Shown here in pieces: positions 1 through 8,982 of a DNA stretch of 64,000 bases. Made by a program: the position numbers and the translations under genes. Below the pieces are notes generated by a model. The model had not been told where the DNA came from, did no database searches, and saw only the letters and a program-made list of their open reading frames with translations. How positions within the stretch are numbered: the first letter of the stretch is position 1; the number at the start of each line of letters is the position of its first letter. This DNA comes from an uncultured Flavobacteriaceae bacterium (lineage in GTDB: Bacteria > Bacteroidota > Bacteroidia > Flavobacteriales > Flavobacteriaceae). Location: contig CANLQD010000010.1 of NCBI GenBank assembly GCA_947493175.1, positions 55,675-119,674 on the forward strand. The letters run 5' to 3'.

Positions 1-118
1 GGTTCCTGTTGTGATTGTGAATAAATCATCGTAGGAGAAAGGACACCCATAGTGACGGTTCCCGCCATTTTTTTTAAAAATGATTCTCTGTTCATGAGCT
101 ATTTTATATATTGAAATT

Positions 119-697
119 TCATCGTTTCCAGAGTTTGCCCTCCATTACTTTCTTCATTACTTTTTCGCGATAGTTCTTGCTGATGGGAATCGTGAATCCG
201 CTTATTTTCATCTCATGACTTTCAAGGGCCTGGACCTTGTCGACAGCAACAATATAGGATTTATGTACCCTAATAAAGTTCGCAGAATCAAGGTTTTCCT
301 CCAACTTCTTCAAAGTTAGCAAAGTAGTATACCGCGCTTTGACCGTATGGACCACAACATAGTTTTGGAGTCCTTGAATATAAAGAATATCAAGAAAATA
401 GATCTTCTCATAGGTACCATCACTTTTGATGAAAAAGTGATTCTCCTTTTTTTGAGATGCCTCGTATTCCTCTTTTTCCTTTAACCTAAACTGTTCTTTT
501 GCCTTATTGATGGCCTGCACGAATCTCTTGAAAGTAATGGGTTTTAAAAGATAATTGAGCACATTTAAATCAAAGCTCTCGACGGCGTAGTTGGGATATG
601 CAGTGGTTATGATAACCGGTGGTAGGTTCTTACTTATCTTGAGAAAATCCAGTCCATTCATTTTTGGCATCTGCATATCCAAAAAGACGAGATGAAA
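119..697 (-). pseudogene. LytTR response regulator lacking the first half of its receiver
   Basis: The C-terminal half is a complete LytTR DNA-binding domain (IRVHKSYIVAVDKV region, then the ISKNYREKV end), as in LytR/AlgR two-component regulators. Upstream the homology begins only at the phosphoacceptor block LVFLDMQMPKMNG, whose Asp is codon 677-679. An in-frame TGA lies at 698-700, and the DNA beyond it shows no acidic pair or first receiver strand. About 50-55 residues are therefore missing. The longest reading frame opens with TTG at 682 in the middle of a conserved strand, and the next ATG (676) lies after the Asp. The cognate kinase would lie off the left edge. I see a truncated gene; loss of phosphorylation control is inferred. 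It could still make a small LytTR-only DNA-binding protein. Confidence 0.75.
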
Positions 698-916
698 TCA
701 TAATTCTCTTATCCATCCATGCCCATTTTACCCCCCTAGGGGCACAAGAGAACTCAAGCGGTTTCCATTTTGCCAACGGCAACTATTTTCGTAACTTTAA
801 GAGAAGTACACTTCCCCTCATTATAGCCTGTACGAAAACGTTCGAACAGTGAAAAATACGCTATCGTTGATGTTACAATGCATGGTGTATAATGGTCGAC
901 CCTAAATTCAAGTCCC

Positions 917-1663
917 ATGAATCCATTATTTCTATTCTCCGTTATTTTCCTCCTATTTCTATTAGCCGGTTTGCGTATTATTTTTGAATATAAGAGAGCC
1001 CTTAAATTCCGTTTTGGAAAATATGTAAAAACCTTGCAACCCGGGCTGAGATGGATCATTCCGATCGTAGAAACCATTCAAGTGGTCGATATTCGGGTAA
1101 TTACCATCAATATCGTTTCCCAGGAGGTAATGACCGAGGATAACGTGCCCTGTAGTATTGATGGTGTCGTATTTTTTAAGATCAATGACCCCGAAAAGGC
1201 AGTCCTGGAAGTGGAGGAATACGATTTTGCCATTACACAGCTCTCCCAAGCTGCATTACGGGATGTTTGTGGAAAAGTAGAATTGGATACGATTTTGTCA
1301 AAGCGGGAAGAGATGGGAAAGAACATCAAAGGCATTGTAGAGACCGAAACCCACCACTGGGGTATCGAGATTATTGATGTGAAAATCAAGGATATCCAAT
1401 TACCGGAAAACATGAGAAGAATGATGGCCAACCAAGCAGAAGCGGAACGTTCACGTAGGGCCCGTATTATTTTGGCGGAAGCGGAAGACCAAGCCGCAGC
1501 CAAGTTGTTGGAAGCAGGCCTACAAATAGACAAATCACCTTCTGCCATCAAGTTGCGACTCTATCAGACACTGTCGAACATCGCGGCCGAAAAGAATTCC
1601 ACCATTTTATTTCCCTTTCCAGAAGAGGTATTACCCAGAAAACCAAAAAAAACGGATTCATAG
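917..1663 (+). CDS. slipin (stomatin/SPFH family membrane protein)
   Basis: The 248-residue protein has one N-terminal membrane segment (about residues 3-23) followed by an SPFH/band-7 domain (about 25-190). It contains the family stretches RALKFRFGKYVKTLQPGLRW and IKDIQLPENMRRMMANQAEA and the Ala/Glu-rich coiled helix AERSRRARIILAEAEDQAAA. Slipins form oligomeric membrane scaffolds and often work with an NfeD-type partner; no nfeD gene is present here. The size matches bacterial slipins. It has its own upstream region of about 220 bases and no operon partner. The start at 917 leaves a complete membrane anchor. Confidence 0.9.
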   Translation: MNPLFLFSVIFLLFLLAGLRIIFEYKRALKFRFGKYVKTLQPGLRWIIPIVETIQVVDIRVITINIVSQEVMTEDNVPCSIDGVVFFKINDPEKAVLEVEEYDFAITQLSQAALRDVCGKVELDTILSKREEMGKNIKGIVETETHHWGIEIIDVKIKDIQLPENMRRMMANQAEAERSRRARIILAEAEDQAAAKLLEAGLQIDKSPSAIKLRLYQTLSNIAAEKNSTILFPFPEEVLPRKPKKTDS

Positions 1664-1702
1664 TCAGGTACTCCCATTTTTTCGGAAAATAGTCCCCACC
1701 TC

Positions 1703-2164
1703 CTACAAAACCGTGTATTCTTTTTGAGTACTGGGTAATTGTGCAACAAAGACAATAACCACTCCGAGCAAGGTATAAGCAAAATGAAGTATGCCGAATT
1801 CAATGCCGAAAAAAAGTTGCATGTTAATCCATAGTATCAAAATCAGCCCCGTGTAATACGAAAACGCCCACGACCAATGCCGGTTTTTATAGGAATTCAT
1901 CTTTTTCAACCACTTTGTATTCTTTCTGGTAATCAATCCGTAGGAAGTCAAAAGAGGCAAGAACCCAAGAAGGATAACCAGAAATAAGCCCGGTACCAAA
2001 AAATTCTTAAAAGGAGACCCCTGTAATTGGTCTAATAGTTCTGGGGGAAATCCGATACTACTACCAGTAGGATCAATGACCAAGCTCAATCCCGCAGGAA
2101 TGGCCCCTACTGCCAAAAAAACCAATAGAACCACCAAAAGATAACTCGAGACCGTTCTCTTCAT
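1703..2164 (-). CDS. small multi-pass membrane protein, unrecognised
   Basis: The 153-residue protein is hydrophobic, with about four membrane segments (residues about 7-28, 52-75, 95-113 and 122-145) and a short basic loop with NTKWLKKMNSYKNRHW in the middle. I do not recognise the family. It is transcribed away from the zinc-ribbon gene at 2369. An Fnr-like palindrome at 2203-2214 with a TACCTTGT element (2172-2179) sits just upstream of its start, so the promoter would begin transcription only a few bases before the ATG. Membership of a stress regulon is inferred from that site only. Confidence 0.7.
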   Translation of the reverse strand: MKRTVSSYLLVVLLVFLAVGAIPAGLSLVIDPTGSSIGFPPELLDQLQGSPFKNFLVPGLFLVILLGFLPLLTSYGLITRKNTKWLKKMNSYKNRHWSWAFSYYTGLILILWINMQLFFGIEFGILHFAYTLLGVVIVFVAQLPSTQKEYTVL

Positions 2165-2202
2165 ACCAATAACAAGGTAGACTCCTCTCCATTCAATTCA
2201 AA

Positions 2203-2214
2203 TGACCTACATCA
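2203..2214 (-). promoter_or_regulatory. Fnr-like palindrome for the 1703-2164 membrane gene
   Basis: TGAC-CTAC-ATCA, one member of the TGAY-N4-RTCA family in this window. Reading leftwards, the -7-like TACCTTGT begins at 2179, 29.5 bases from the palindrome centre. This is a class II activator geometry (centre near -41). The regulator identity is inferred. Confidence 0.55.
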
Positions 2215-2269
2215 CCCCCCTACCCTTTTTTACTTACGTACCATTTGGCGATTTATTCGAAGAAGGGAC

Positions 2270-2281
2270 TGACTCATATCA
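2270..2281 (+). promoter_or_regulatory. Fnr-like palindrome for the zinc-ribbon gene
   Basis: TGAC-TCAT-ATCA followed by TT. The -7-like element TACCTTTT begins at 2305, 29.5 bases from the centre, and the zinc-ribbon ATG follows at 2369. This site and the one at 2203 serve two divergent genes with the same spacing. Confidence 0.6.
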
Positions 2282-2368
2282 TTTCATACCACCTCCGTTG
2301 AACGTACCTTTTTACCTGTGACTAATAGTCCATTTTGAAATAGCCCGGTCGCGATTAAAAAGAACACT

Positions 2369-2656
2369 ATGAAACCTTTAGGCATCAAAGGTAATATCTG
2401 TGAAAGTTGTGGGATACCGATGCATCATTTAGCTGATTTTGACACAAATGAAGACGGAACGGTGAACACCGAATTCTGTCATCATTGTTATCAAAAAGGC
2501 CAGTTCATCGACCATGGTATCACTTTGGAGCAGAAAATCGAAAAGAACGTTGCTATAGCCGAGAAAATGGGCATGTCGTGGGAAGAAGCCACGCTGTTGG
2601 CCCATTCCACTTTGCCCAAGCTTAAAAGATGGAAGGCTTTGAAGCCGGTCGAATAG
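2369..2656 (+). CDS. putative zinc-ribbon protein
   Basis: The 95-residue protein has two CxxC pairs, Cys11/Cys14 and Cys37/Cys40, spaced as in the putative zinc-ribbon family (zf_ribbon_2 type). They are followed by a helical tail with EKIEKNVAIAEKMGMSWEEA. The family is often found alone or fused to other domains, and its function is not established. Binding of one zinc is inferred from the four cysteines. It is preceded by an Fnr-like site with a well-spaced -7 element, suggesting the same control as the stress genes further along. It is monocistronic. Confidence 0.8.
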   Translation: MKPLGIKGNICESCGIPMHHLADFDTNEDGTVNTEFCHHCYQKGQFIDHGITLEQKIEKNVAIAEKMGMSWEEATLLAHSTLPKLKRWKALKPVE

Positions 2657-2976
2657 CCCCTTCATCAACTATTGAGCAGATTAGAGCAATTGTACTTTTT
2701 TAATTTTTTTACAGGGTTCCTGTTGAGTTGTAGCGAGGACGTTGAGCACCTACAACTGTATTGGATACCTGAAAAATAAGATGATTGCCTAGACGCTAAG
2801 ACCATACCCTCAAACTGAAATAATTCAAGAAGTTGGAGAAATACATTTTGCCTGCTATCCCCTAATAATAAGCTACCTCGAGGCAAGCCCACAAGGTATT
2901 AAAAGGAAATTCAACATTCAATTTCTACGCAAGCGCAGGAGCATATAAATCTCGATTATCGAGTTAAAAGAAGTCT
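2657..2976. other. intergenic region with one dispersed repeat
   Basis: No gene is visible in these 320 bases. The right part (about 2874-2965) is a copy of the dispersed structured repeat described separately. The left part is AT-rich, and I see no promoter that I would defend. Confidence 0.6.
2874..2965 (+). repeat. dispersed structured repeat, copy 1 (type I)
   Basis: It begins at ACCTCGAGGCAAGCCCAC, runs through a TTC-rich middle and TACGCAAGCGC, and ends with AAATCTCGATTATCGAGT (CTCGA-TTA-TCGAG hairpin). It shares its order of blocks with the copy at 37,406-37,499 and its right end with copies near 27,590 and 57,090. It ends about 12 bases before the ATG of the next gene. Confidence 0.75.
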
Positions 2977-3666
2977 ATGGAATCAACAATAATTCCCTTA
3001 CGCAGGTCAGCTCTCATTTCTGGATGGGGTCTACTTTTAATGACCTTCTTCGCTGTCTATCCGTATTATTTCATTTTCCCGGATTTAATCATTGCTGACG
3101 ACGTTGCGACGACAGCAAGCAGTATCGCAGCAAATGGGTTTTTGTTCCGTATCGCTATCTGTTGTTATTTGATTGTTATCGTTTTGGACGTTCTGGTGGC
3201 GTGGGGCCTCTACATTTTTTTGAAACCGACCAACACCCACATATCAGTATTGGCAGCATGGTTTCGATTGGTTTATTCTGCCATTTTTGCCGTGGCCCTG
3301 GGATACTATTTTGAGGTATTAAGGTTGCTGAGCACCAGCGATTATTTGCTCCCCTTGAACAAAGAGGAACTTTACACACAGTTGATGCTTGCTCTGGAGA
3401 GTTTTAACGATATGTGGGCTATCGGATACATATTCTTTGGCTTACATCTTTTTATATTGGGATATTTGGTTTTCAAATCCAGCTACAACCCAAAAATTCT
3501 TGGAGTTCTTTTAATGATAGTCGGCCTGAGCTATCTTATTGATTATATGGCCCGATTTCTTTTTCCTGAAAACTCGTTGCCCGTAAGCACCTATTTTGGG
3601 TGGGGAGAACTGGTTTTTATGTTGTGGCTGCTGTTTATAGGAGGTAAGATGCAATCCAAAATATAG
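2977..3666 (+). CDS. DUF4386 family membrane protein
   Basis: The 229-residue protein has about six membrane helices and the DUF4386 arrangement: first helix near residue 13, the FLFRIAICCYLIVIVLDVLV helix, then WFRLVYSAIF and a C-terminal GYLVFKSSYNPKILGVLLMI block. The function of the family is unknown. A second, diverged member of the same family lies at 5353-6048, sharing the LKPTN/LKPAN loop and the GYxVxKSxYxPKxLGVLLM block. The start codon lies directly after a dispersed repeat, so its promoter is either within or before that repeat. Confidence 0.8.
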   Translation: MESTIIPLRRSALISGWGLLLMTFFAVYPYYFIFPDLIIADDVATTASSIAANGFLFRIAICCYLIVIVLDVLVAWGLYIFLKPTNTHISVLAAWFRLVYSAIFAVALGYYFEVLRLLSTSDYLLPLNKEELYTQLMLALESFNDMWAIGYIFFGLHLFILGYLVFKSSYNPKILGVLLMIVGLSYLIDYMARFLFPENSLPVSTYFGWGELVFMLWLLFIGGKMQSKI

Positions 3667-3913
3667 TTTTTAGCTTTTTGATAATTGTAAATCCTAGCTG
3701 GGTACTTTTTTTCACGGATTTCATGGGTATGTCCTATATAAAACAAGTTCAAATGGAGCAAAGTCTGCTCTCTTTAAAATAATGGTGACCGGTTGTTTGG
3801 TTATCTCTAGGTTTTCCCTTGCAAAAAACAGCTATTGATATGAAAACAAAGGAGAAATAGGTGTTCAGGTTATCTTACTTGCGAAGAGAGACAGATTAAA
3901 CTAAGACTAAGAA

Positions 3914-4630
3914 ATGAAATTGTTCAGAGAAAAACGCCACAGGTTAATAAAAGAGCGGAAATTGCAAAAATATCTCCTTTATGCCACTGGTGAAATTACG
4001 TTGGTTGTAATTGGAATCCTGATTGCCTTGCAGATCAATAATTGGAACGATAGTCGCATAAAGAAAGGGAATGAATTAAGTTCTTACCAAAATATAAAAG
4101 ATTGGATAGCTGATGATAGAAAAAATATCCAAGGGAATAGAGAGTACAATGATTACTACATGATCCAATTTGAATATGCGACGAAAATCATTGGAGAAAA
4201 TGACAGGAGTAAATTAGATACCCTTGGAGTTATTACCGGCAACTTGACCCAATACTCTGATTTTAACAAACAAGGTAATATCTACGAGACCCTGGTCAAC
4301 AGTGGAGAAATGAAACTGCTCAAAAATGTCCAAATCGTCAACGGGCTTCGTGAGTTGGAAGAAAAATATTTGTACATCAACAGAATGGAAAATATTCATT
4401 ATGATGTGATCTTACATTATGCAGCTCCTGGTACTAACACCAATCTAAATTTTTCTACGGGCGAAATACAATCGGTTGACGACCTCTACAACTTCCAATT
4501 TCAAAACCTCATCGTTTTACTTCTGAAAATTATGCAGGAAAAAGACCAAGCCTATTATTCAGCAATAGATGAAATTGATAAGGTTACACGATTGATTGAT
4601 GAAGAGCTTGAATCAGAAGGCCAGCAATGA
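3914..4630 (+). CDS. DUF6090 family membrane-anchored protein
   Basis: The 238-residue protein has a basic N-terminus (MKLFREKRHRLIKERK), one membrane helix (about 25-42, TGEITLVVIGILIALQINNW) and a long, mostly helical exported part. The basic start plus GEIxLVxIGILIALQxNNWN is the hallmark of DUF6090, a family expanded in marine Flavobacteriaceae with no known function. It stands alone, with 247 bases before it and 185 after. The start is supported by the conserved basic region beginning right at the ATG. Confidence 0.85.
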   Translation: MKLFREKRHRLIKERKLQKYLLYATGEITLVVIGILIALQINNWNDSRIKKGNELSSYQNIKDWIADDRKNIQGNREYNDYYMIQFEYATKIIGENDRSKLDTLGVITGNLTQYSDFNKQGNIYETLVNSGEMKLLKNVQIVNGLRELEEKYLYINRMENIHYDVILHYAAPGTNTNLNFSTGEIQSVDDLYNFQFQNLIVLLLKIMQEKDQAYYSAIDEIDKVTRLIDEELESEGQQ

Positions 4631-4815
4631 TTCCGATCAGCACATGTCATTTCTAACCTGATGAATATCATTGCCTTACAGCTATTTCGATTCTATTTTT
4701 GATTGCGTAATAGCAATCTGGTCATGGAACATTTATCCTAATGGATACAAGGATCCTTAGATATGCATGACCATTTTAGGACGATGCAAAAGTCAAATAG
4801 ATAAATCAAGAACCT

Positions 4816-5307
4816 ATGAAAAAATCAATTTTGATGGGCCTATGGGCCTTGGCCGGCATTTTTGGAGCAACCGCTCAAGAAGTATCCGAAAACTCCGCTC
4901 CGACGTTTGAAGTAAAAGTAATCACCAGTGTTGAATCGATAGTACCCTTGGGCTTGGGGCGCTCACGCTTAGTTTCAACCGATATGGCCAGAGATTACAA
5001 AGAGTTTTCCTCTGAACAGACCGCAGCCGATAATACGCGCAACAAATCAAAACGAAAAGATATTCGTATAAAAGACTTTGAAGAAACGAAGTTGTTGAAC
5101 TTTTATAATGTCGGAGGTATCCGTTTCCAGAATATTGCGGCCAATGATGCAGTAATATCATCCAAGCTTACGACCATGTTGGTAGAGGGTTGGGAACTAA
5201 TCTTTGTAACGAGCGCTGTAGAAAGTGATGCTGGTGAAGATGATGGCAATGGCATCTTCATTACCCGGTATATTTTTAAAAGGCCTATTGAAAAAAGTAC
5301 CCAATAA
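4816..5307 (+). CDS. secreted protein of unknown function
   Basis: The 163-residue protein has a signal peptide ending near residue 20 (LWALAGIFGATA-QEV). The mature part is polar, with a repeated-looking start (SAPTFEVKVITSVESIVPLG), a basic stretch NTRNKSKRKDIRIKDFEET, and the C-terminal block GWELIFVTSAVESD...GIFITRYIFKR. The latter resembles the DUF4177-like WELV...YIFKR pattern, but that similarity is weak. It is followed closely by a DUF4386 gene (45 bases), so the two may be co-transcribed. Confidence 0.65.
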   Translation: MKKSILMGLWALAGIFGATAQEVSENSAPTFEVKVITSVESIVPLGLGRSRLVSTDMARDYKEFSSEQTAADNTRNKSKRKDIRIKDFEETKLLNFYNVGGIRFQNIAANDAVISSKLTTMLVEGWELIFVTSAVESDAGEDDGNGIFITRYIFKRPIEKSTQ

Positions 5308-5352
5308 ATGAAAATTAAAACGGATTATCAAAATCTAAGGAAGTGACAAAGA

Positions 5353-6048
5353 ATGTATATGAAGAATTTCATCACTTATACATCTACAAGCAAAGCAGCA
5401 ACGGTTGTAGGGACTGCGTTTATCACCTCGCTTTTCATCGTAACCTTGGTTGATGATTTTCTGTTGGCCAATTTTGTGGTACCAGGAGACACAGAGGCAT
5501 TGGCCAAAGATATTATGATTAAGGGGAAGCTGTTTCTTTTTTCCGTTCTTGGTTATCTAGTGGTACTTGTGCTTGATTCTATTATTGGTCTCGCGCTTTA
5601 TGTTGTGCTGAAGCCAGCGAATAAGAATCTTGCGTCGCTTACATCAATTCTAAGGCTGCTATACGCCCTTACATTGATAATTGGGGTTAGTGCTCTGGCA
5701 TTCCAAATTATCGATGCATACAGTTATGCATCTATAAAACTTGTTGGATACCTACTTTTTGCCCTGCACATCCTGGTACTTGGTTATTCAGTGCTCAAGT
5801 CAGGATATATTCCAAAAAGTCTTGGTGTATTATTGATGCTTGCCTCGTTTACTTATATCGTATTTTTTGTTGATTTCCATCTTGCTAAATCATTGATGGT
5901 AATCATTATGCTAACCATGGCAATAGCGGAACTTTCACTAAGTATCTGGCTAATTGTAAAAAGAAAAGGACTGCCAGCGAATAATCTACGAAAAGAAGTC
6001 GCCACAAAACAGTCCCAATCAAGTTTTAAAAGATCAAATAATGGGTAA
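5353..6048 (+). CDS. DUF4386 family membrane protein (second copy)
   Basis: The 231-residue protein has six predicted membrane helices and the same DUF4386 blocks as the gene at 2977 (LKPANKN loop, GYSVLKSGYIPKSLGVLLML). A C-terminal basic, Ser/Gln-rich tail is not shared with the first copy. It overlaps the next gene by eight bases (the oxidoreductase ATG at 6041 lies inside it), which suggests translational coupling. An ATG two codons later (5359) is an equally possible start. The function is unknown; the coupling hints that it serves the oxidoreductase or shares its inducing conditions. Confidence 0.8.
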   Translation: MYMKNFITYTSTSKAATVVGTAFITSLFIVTLVDDFLLANFVVPGDTEALAKDIMIKGKLFLFSVLGYLVVLVLDSIIGLALYVVLKPANKNLASLTSILRLLYALTLIIGVSALAFQIIDAYSYASIKLVGYLLFALHILVLGYSVLKSGYIPKSLGVLLMLASFTYIVFFVDFHLAKSLMVIIMLTMAIAELSLSIWLIVKRKGLPANNLRKEVATKQSQSSFKRSNNG

Positions 6049-7876
6049 AATGAAATACAACACTATTGTTATCGGAGGAGGTTTGGCCGGGCTGACCGCT
6101 GGAGCCACGCTCTCAAAATTCGGCAAGAAAGTCCTTTTGCTAGAACAGCACTACAAGCCCGGAGGCTGTGCCACCACTTTCAAGCGAGGCGATTTCATTA
6201 TTGAAGTCGGCCTGCATGAAATGAGCGGTATAGTGAAGAATGGCACAGTACCACAAATATTCGAGATGTTGAACGTGGATCAAGAAGTCGAACTACTGAA
6301 AGTACCCGAATTCTATGCTGCCTATTCAAATCGAGGAAAATTCGTATTCCCACATAGCTATGATGCCGCGACAAAGGCACTGATAGACAAATACCCAGAA
6401 GATGAAAAAGGCATCAAACGCTTTGTAAAATTGCTGGCAGGAATCCGAAAGGAAGGGGTAGGTCTACCTCGTTCGCCGGTAGTCCGAAAGCTCATTTATC
6501 CCCTGATGCCGCTGCTATACCCCAGTCTTGTAGAAGCAAATCGACATACGGTCGGATCCTGGCTTGATAAGTATATTAGCAACGAGAACGCAAAAATCGA
6601 TCTGGTCGCCCACATCGCGTATTGGGGTGATGACCCGTATACGCTATCCATGTTCTACTATGGCATGCCTTTCTCCGGCTTTATCGAGAATGGGGGGCAC
6701 TTCATCAAAGGTGGTTCCCAAAAGCTTTCTGACCATCTTGCAGCCTACATCGAAAAGCATGGTGGCACGGTGCTCTTAGGAAAAAAAGCAGAGAAGATCA
6801 TCACGGAGAATGGTCGGGTGACAGGAGTCACCTTCCGTGATGCCTTCAATGAAGAGCTGGATGCTATCACTATTTCCTGTGACAATGTGGTGGCCAATTG
6901 TGCCATTCCCATAGTACCTGACCTGCTAGACGAGCCCTTTGCCAGCACCATGAAAGAAAAGATCGGTGGCAAAAACAATTCATGCTCACTTTTGTGCATG
7001 TACCTCGGTTTCAGTAAGGATGTGGAGGAATTCGGAGTGAAACACTACTCTAATGTCATCGAGGGTGATGATGTAAGATCCTTGAAAGACGTTAAGCCCA
7101 ACCACGAGGGCGATTGGTCGAAACGCAGATTCATTTTTGTCGATTATGGTAAGGTAGATGCCCAACTGGCACCACCCGATAAATCAGAAGGAGTGATATG
7201 TACGGTCGACTATCTTCAAGACTGGGAAGGCCTGAACGAAGAAGCCTACAAGGCGAAGAAGGAAGAAGTGGCCCGAATCTTATTGGAGCGACTTGATAAA
7301 CAATTCCCTGGAATACAGGAGTGCATCGAGTACTACGAAGTGTCTACCTCTAAAACGATTAAGCGATACACCTCTAATCCGAGCGGATCGGTCTATGGTT
7401 ATGCCCAGACCAAAGAGCAAACAGGTGACAAACGATTCAGGAACAATTTCTTGATCCCCAATCTGTACTTTGCCTCGGCATGGGCCTTTCCGGGTGGAGG
7501 ATTCGAAGGAAGCATTACGGGAGGATTCTTAGTCGCCTTGCAGATGAATAAAGATAAGATATGGTCAGCAGTTGATGATGAAAAATTCATTGACCAGCGA
7601 ATCGTCCCATTCGTGGAGCGAAAGGAGATTGATGAAGGAACGCTGGAATTGAGCTTTGAAAGACCCGCCGATTCTTCAGTTCGAAATGGGGAGTATGCCT
7701 GTCTTAAGCTCATGGACCCGAAAGTGATCGATTTGGATCTGCCCTATCGCTGGCTTCCCATTGTTTCTTCTGGCGAGGAAGAGGACATACGCTTTCATAT
7801 CGCACGTGACGGCAGTAGTTTCGCTAAGAGTTGCGAGGTAATCAACAAAGGAGAAGAGGCCATGATATATGGATAA
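6041..7876 (+). CDS. carotenoid isomerase/desaturase-like FAD oxidoreductase with partial reductase tail
   Basis: The 611-residue protein has an N-terminal dinucleotide-binding fold (VIGGGLAGLTAG at about 10-20), then the PGGCATTFKRGDF block and the C-terminal FAD signature SAWAFPGGGFEGSITGG (about 479-495). Together these mark the CrtI/CrtISO/RetSat-like family. Residues about 525-611 are extra: TLELSFERP, GEYACLKL, DLPYRWLPIVSS and IRFHIARDGSSFAKSCEVI resemble the FAD-binding barrel of ferredoxin-NADP reductase-type proteins. The protein stops at KGEEAMIYG, where such barrels run on into an NAD-binding half. I infer a fusion that has lost its last domain. Start could be 6041 or 6050. The substrate is unknown. 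Confidence 0.8.
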   Translation: MGKMKYNTIVIGGGLAGLTAGATLSKFGKKVLLLEQHYKPGGCATTFKRGDFIIEVGLHEMSGIVKNGTVPQIFEMLNVDQEVELLKVPEFYAAYSNRGKFVFPHSYDAATKALIDKYPEDEKGIKRFVKLLAGIRKEGVGLPRSPVVRKLIYPLMPLLYPSLVEANRHTVGSWLDKYISNENAKIDLVAHIAYWGDDPYTLSMFYYGMPFSGFIENGGHFIKGGSQKLSDHLAAYIEKHGGTVLLGKKAEKIITENGRVTGVTFRDAFNEELDAITISCDNVVANCAIPIVPDLLDEPFASTMKEKIGGKNNSCSLLCMYLGFSKDVEEFGVKHYSNVIEGDDVRSLKDVKPNHEGDWSKRRFIFVDYGKVDAQLAPPDKSEGVICTVDYLQDWEGLNEEAYKAKKEEVARILLERLDKQFPGIQECIEYYEVSTSKTIKRYTSNPSGSVYGYAQTKEQTGDKRFRNNFLIPNLYFASAWAFPGGGFEGSITGGFLVALQMNKDKIWSAVDDEKFIDQRIVPFVERKEIDEGTLELSFERPADSSVRNGEYACLKLMDPKVIDLDLPYRWLPIVSSGEEEDIRFHIARDGSSFAKSCEVINKGEEAMIYG

Positions 7877-7902
7877 TAGGTCTCTTGAGAAACAGAAGCA
7901 CA

Positions 7903-8919
7903 ATGAGCAAAGTAAAAATCCCTGATACAATGACCGTGGCTGTTCTGAATGCGTATTCAGGCGCTGATGCCATAAGCATAGAGCAACGACCGATACCACG
8001 GCCAGGAAAGAACGAAGTGCTGGTCAAAGTAGCCTTCTCCCCGATAAACCCTTCCGATTTGGCCACGATAGAGGGTCACTATGGTTTTAATGACCCTACC
8101 CCTATCGTCCCCGGTGGAGAAGGTTCGGGACAAGTCATTGCTGCAGGGCCAGGAATGATGGCAAGTTACTTCCAAGGTAAACAGGTTGCCTGTACAGGTT
8201 GGGGCACAGGTGGAGGTGTTTGGTCGCAGTATGTGGTTAAAAGCGTTAAAGGAGGCGTATTGCCTTTGAGAAAGTCCTTGAGCTTGGATCAAGGAGCAAT
8301 GTCTATCGTAAATCCGCTTACCGCCAGCGCTTTTATAGCCATTGCCAAAGAAGGAGGACATAAAGCCATAGCGATGACAGCTGCGGCAAGCTCATTGGGC
8401 CAAATGGTGAACAGACTGGGGCGTAGCGAAGGGATTCAAATCTTAAATGTGGTGCGCAGGGATGGGCAAGTGGATCTACTTAAGACCCAAGGGTCCGAGA
8501 TTGTCCTGAACAGCAGTGATGCAGGATTTGAGGAAGAACTACGTGTGGCATGTCATCAACATGATACACGTCTCGCATTTGATGCAGTAGCGGGTCCATT
8601 GACCGGTCAGCTCTTAAAAGCGATGCCCCCTAACGGCCAAGTCATTGTATTCAGTGCACTATCCCGACAAGCAGTTCAAGCGAGTCCTGGCCTATTGATT
8701 TTTGAGAATAAGTCGATTGGCAATTTCTGGCTAGGTCCCTATATCGGCAAGCTGGGTATTTTAAAAACTATGTGCTTGTGGAAACGTGCGCAGCAACAGA
8801 TATCAGGACACCTAAAAAGTGAGGTTAGAAAAATCTATCCGCTACGCGAAGTGCAAGAAGCCATCCGTGATTATCGAAGTCTAATGACCGGAGGAAAAAT
8901 CTTGTTGCGAATGTCTTGA
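7903..8919 (+). CDS. MDR-family NAD(P)H quinone reductase-like protein
   Basis: Starting at the ATG at 7903 (MSKVKIPDTMTVAVL) the protein has 338 residues. It shows the GroES-like fold (GKNEVLVKVAFSPINPSDL, PGGEGSGQVIAAG) and a nucleotide-binding half (AMTAAASSLGQMVNRLGR). It lacks the cysteine/histidine zinc ligands of true alcohol dehydrogenases and so fits the zinc-independent quinone reductase branch. The longer frame opening at 7831 overlaps the previous gene and has no family support. It follows the FAD oxidoreductase by 26 bases, so the two probably form one transcript. The substrate is not predictable. Confidence 0.85.
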   Translation: MSKVKIPDTMTVAVLNAYSGADAISIEQRPIPRPGKNEVLVKVAFSPINPSDLATIEGHYGFNDPTPIVPGGEGSGQVIAAGPGMMASYFQGKQVACTGWGTGGGVWSQYVVKSVKGGVLPLRKSLSLDQGAMSIVNPLTASAFIAIAKEGGHKAIAMTAAASSLGQMVNRLGRSEGIQILNVVRRDGQVDLLKTQGSEIVLNSSDAGFEEELRVACHQHDTRLAFDAVAGPLTGQLLKAMPPNGQVIVFSALSRQAVQASPGLLIFENKSIGNFWLGPYIGKLGILKTMCLWKRAQQQISGHLKSEVRKIYPLREVQEAIRDYRSLMTGGKILLRMS

Positions 8920-8982
8920 AACGGGCATATTAGATTGGTCTTTGGCCCTAGACACTTACAGTACTAACGATAACAAAGAAGC

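Noticed and set aside
1..118. DNA before the regulator stop at the left edge
   Set aside because: Too short to judge; an adjacent gene on the minus strand may lie outside the window.
664..852. Short plus-strand open frame overlapping the truncated regulator
   Set aside because: No family motif and no start signal; it overlaps the conserved regulator codons in antisense.
754..1077. Minus-strand frame across the slipin start
   Set aside because: Lies antisense to the conserved slipin N-terminus and has no motif.
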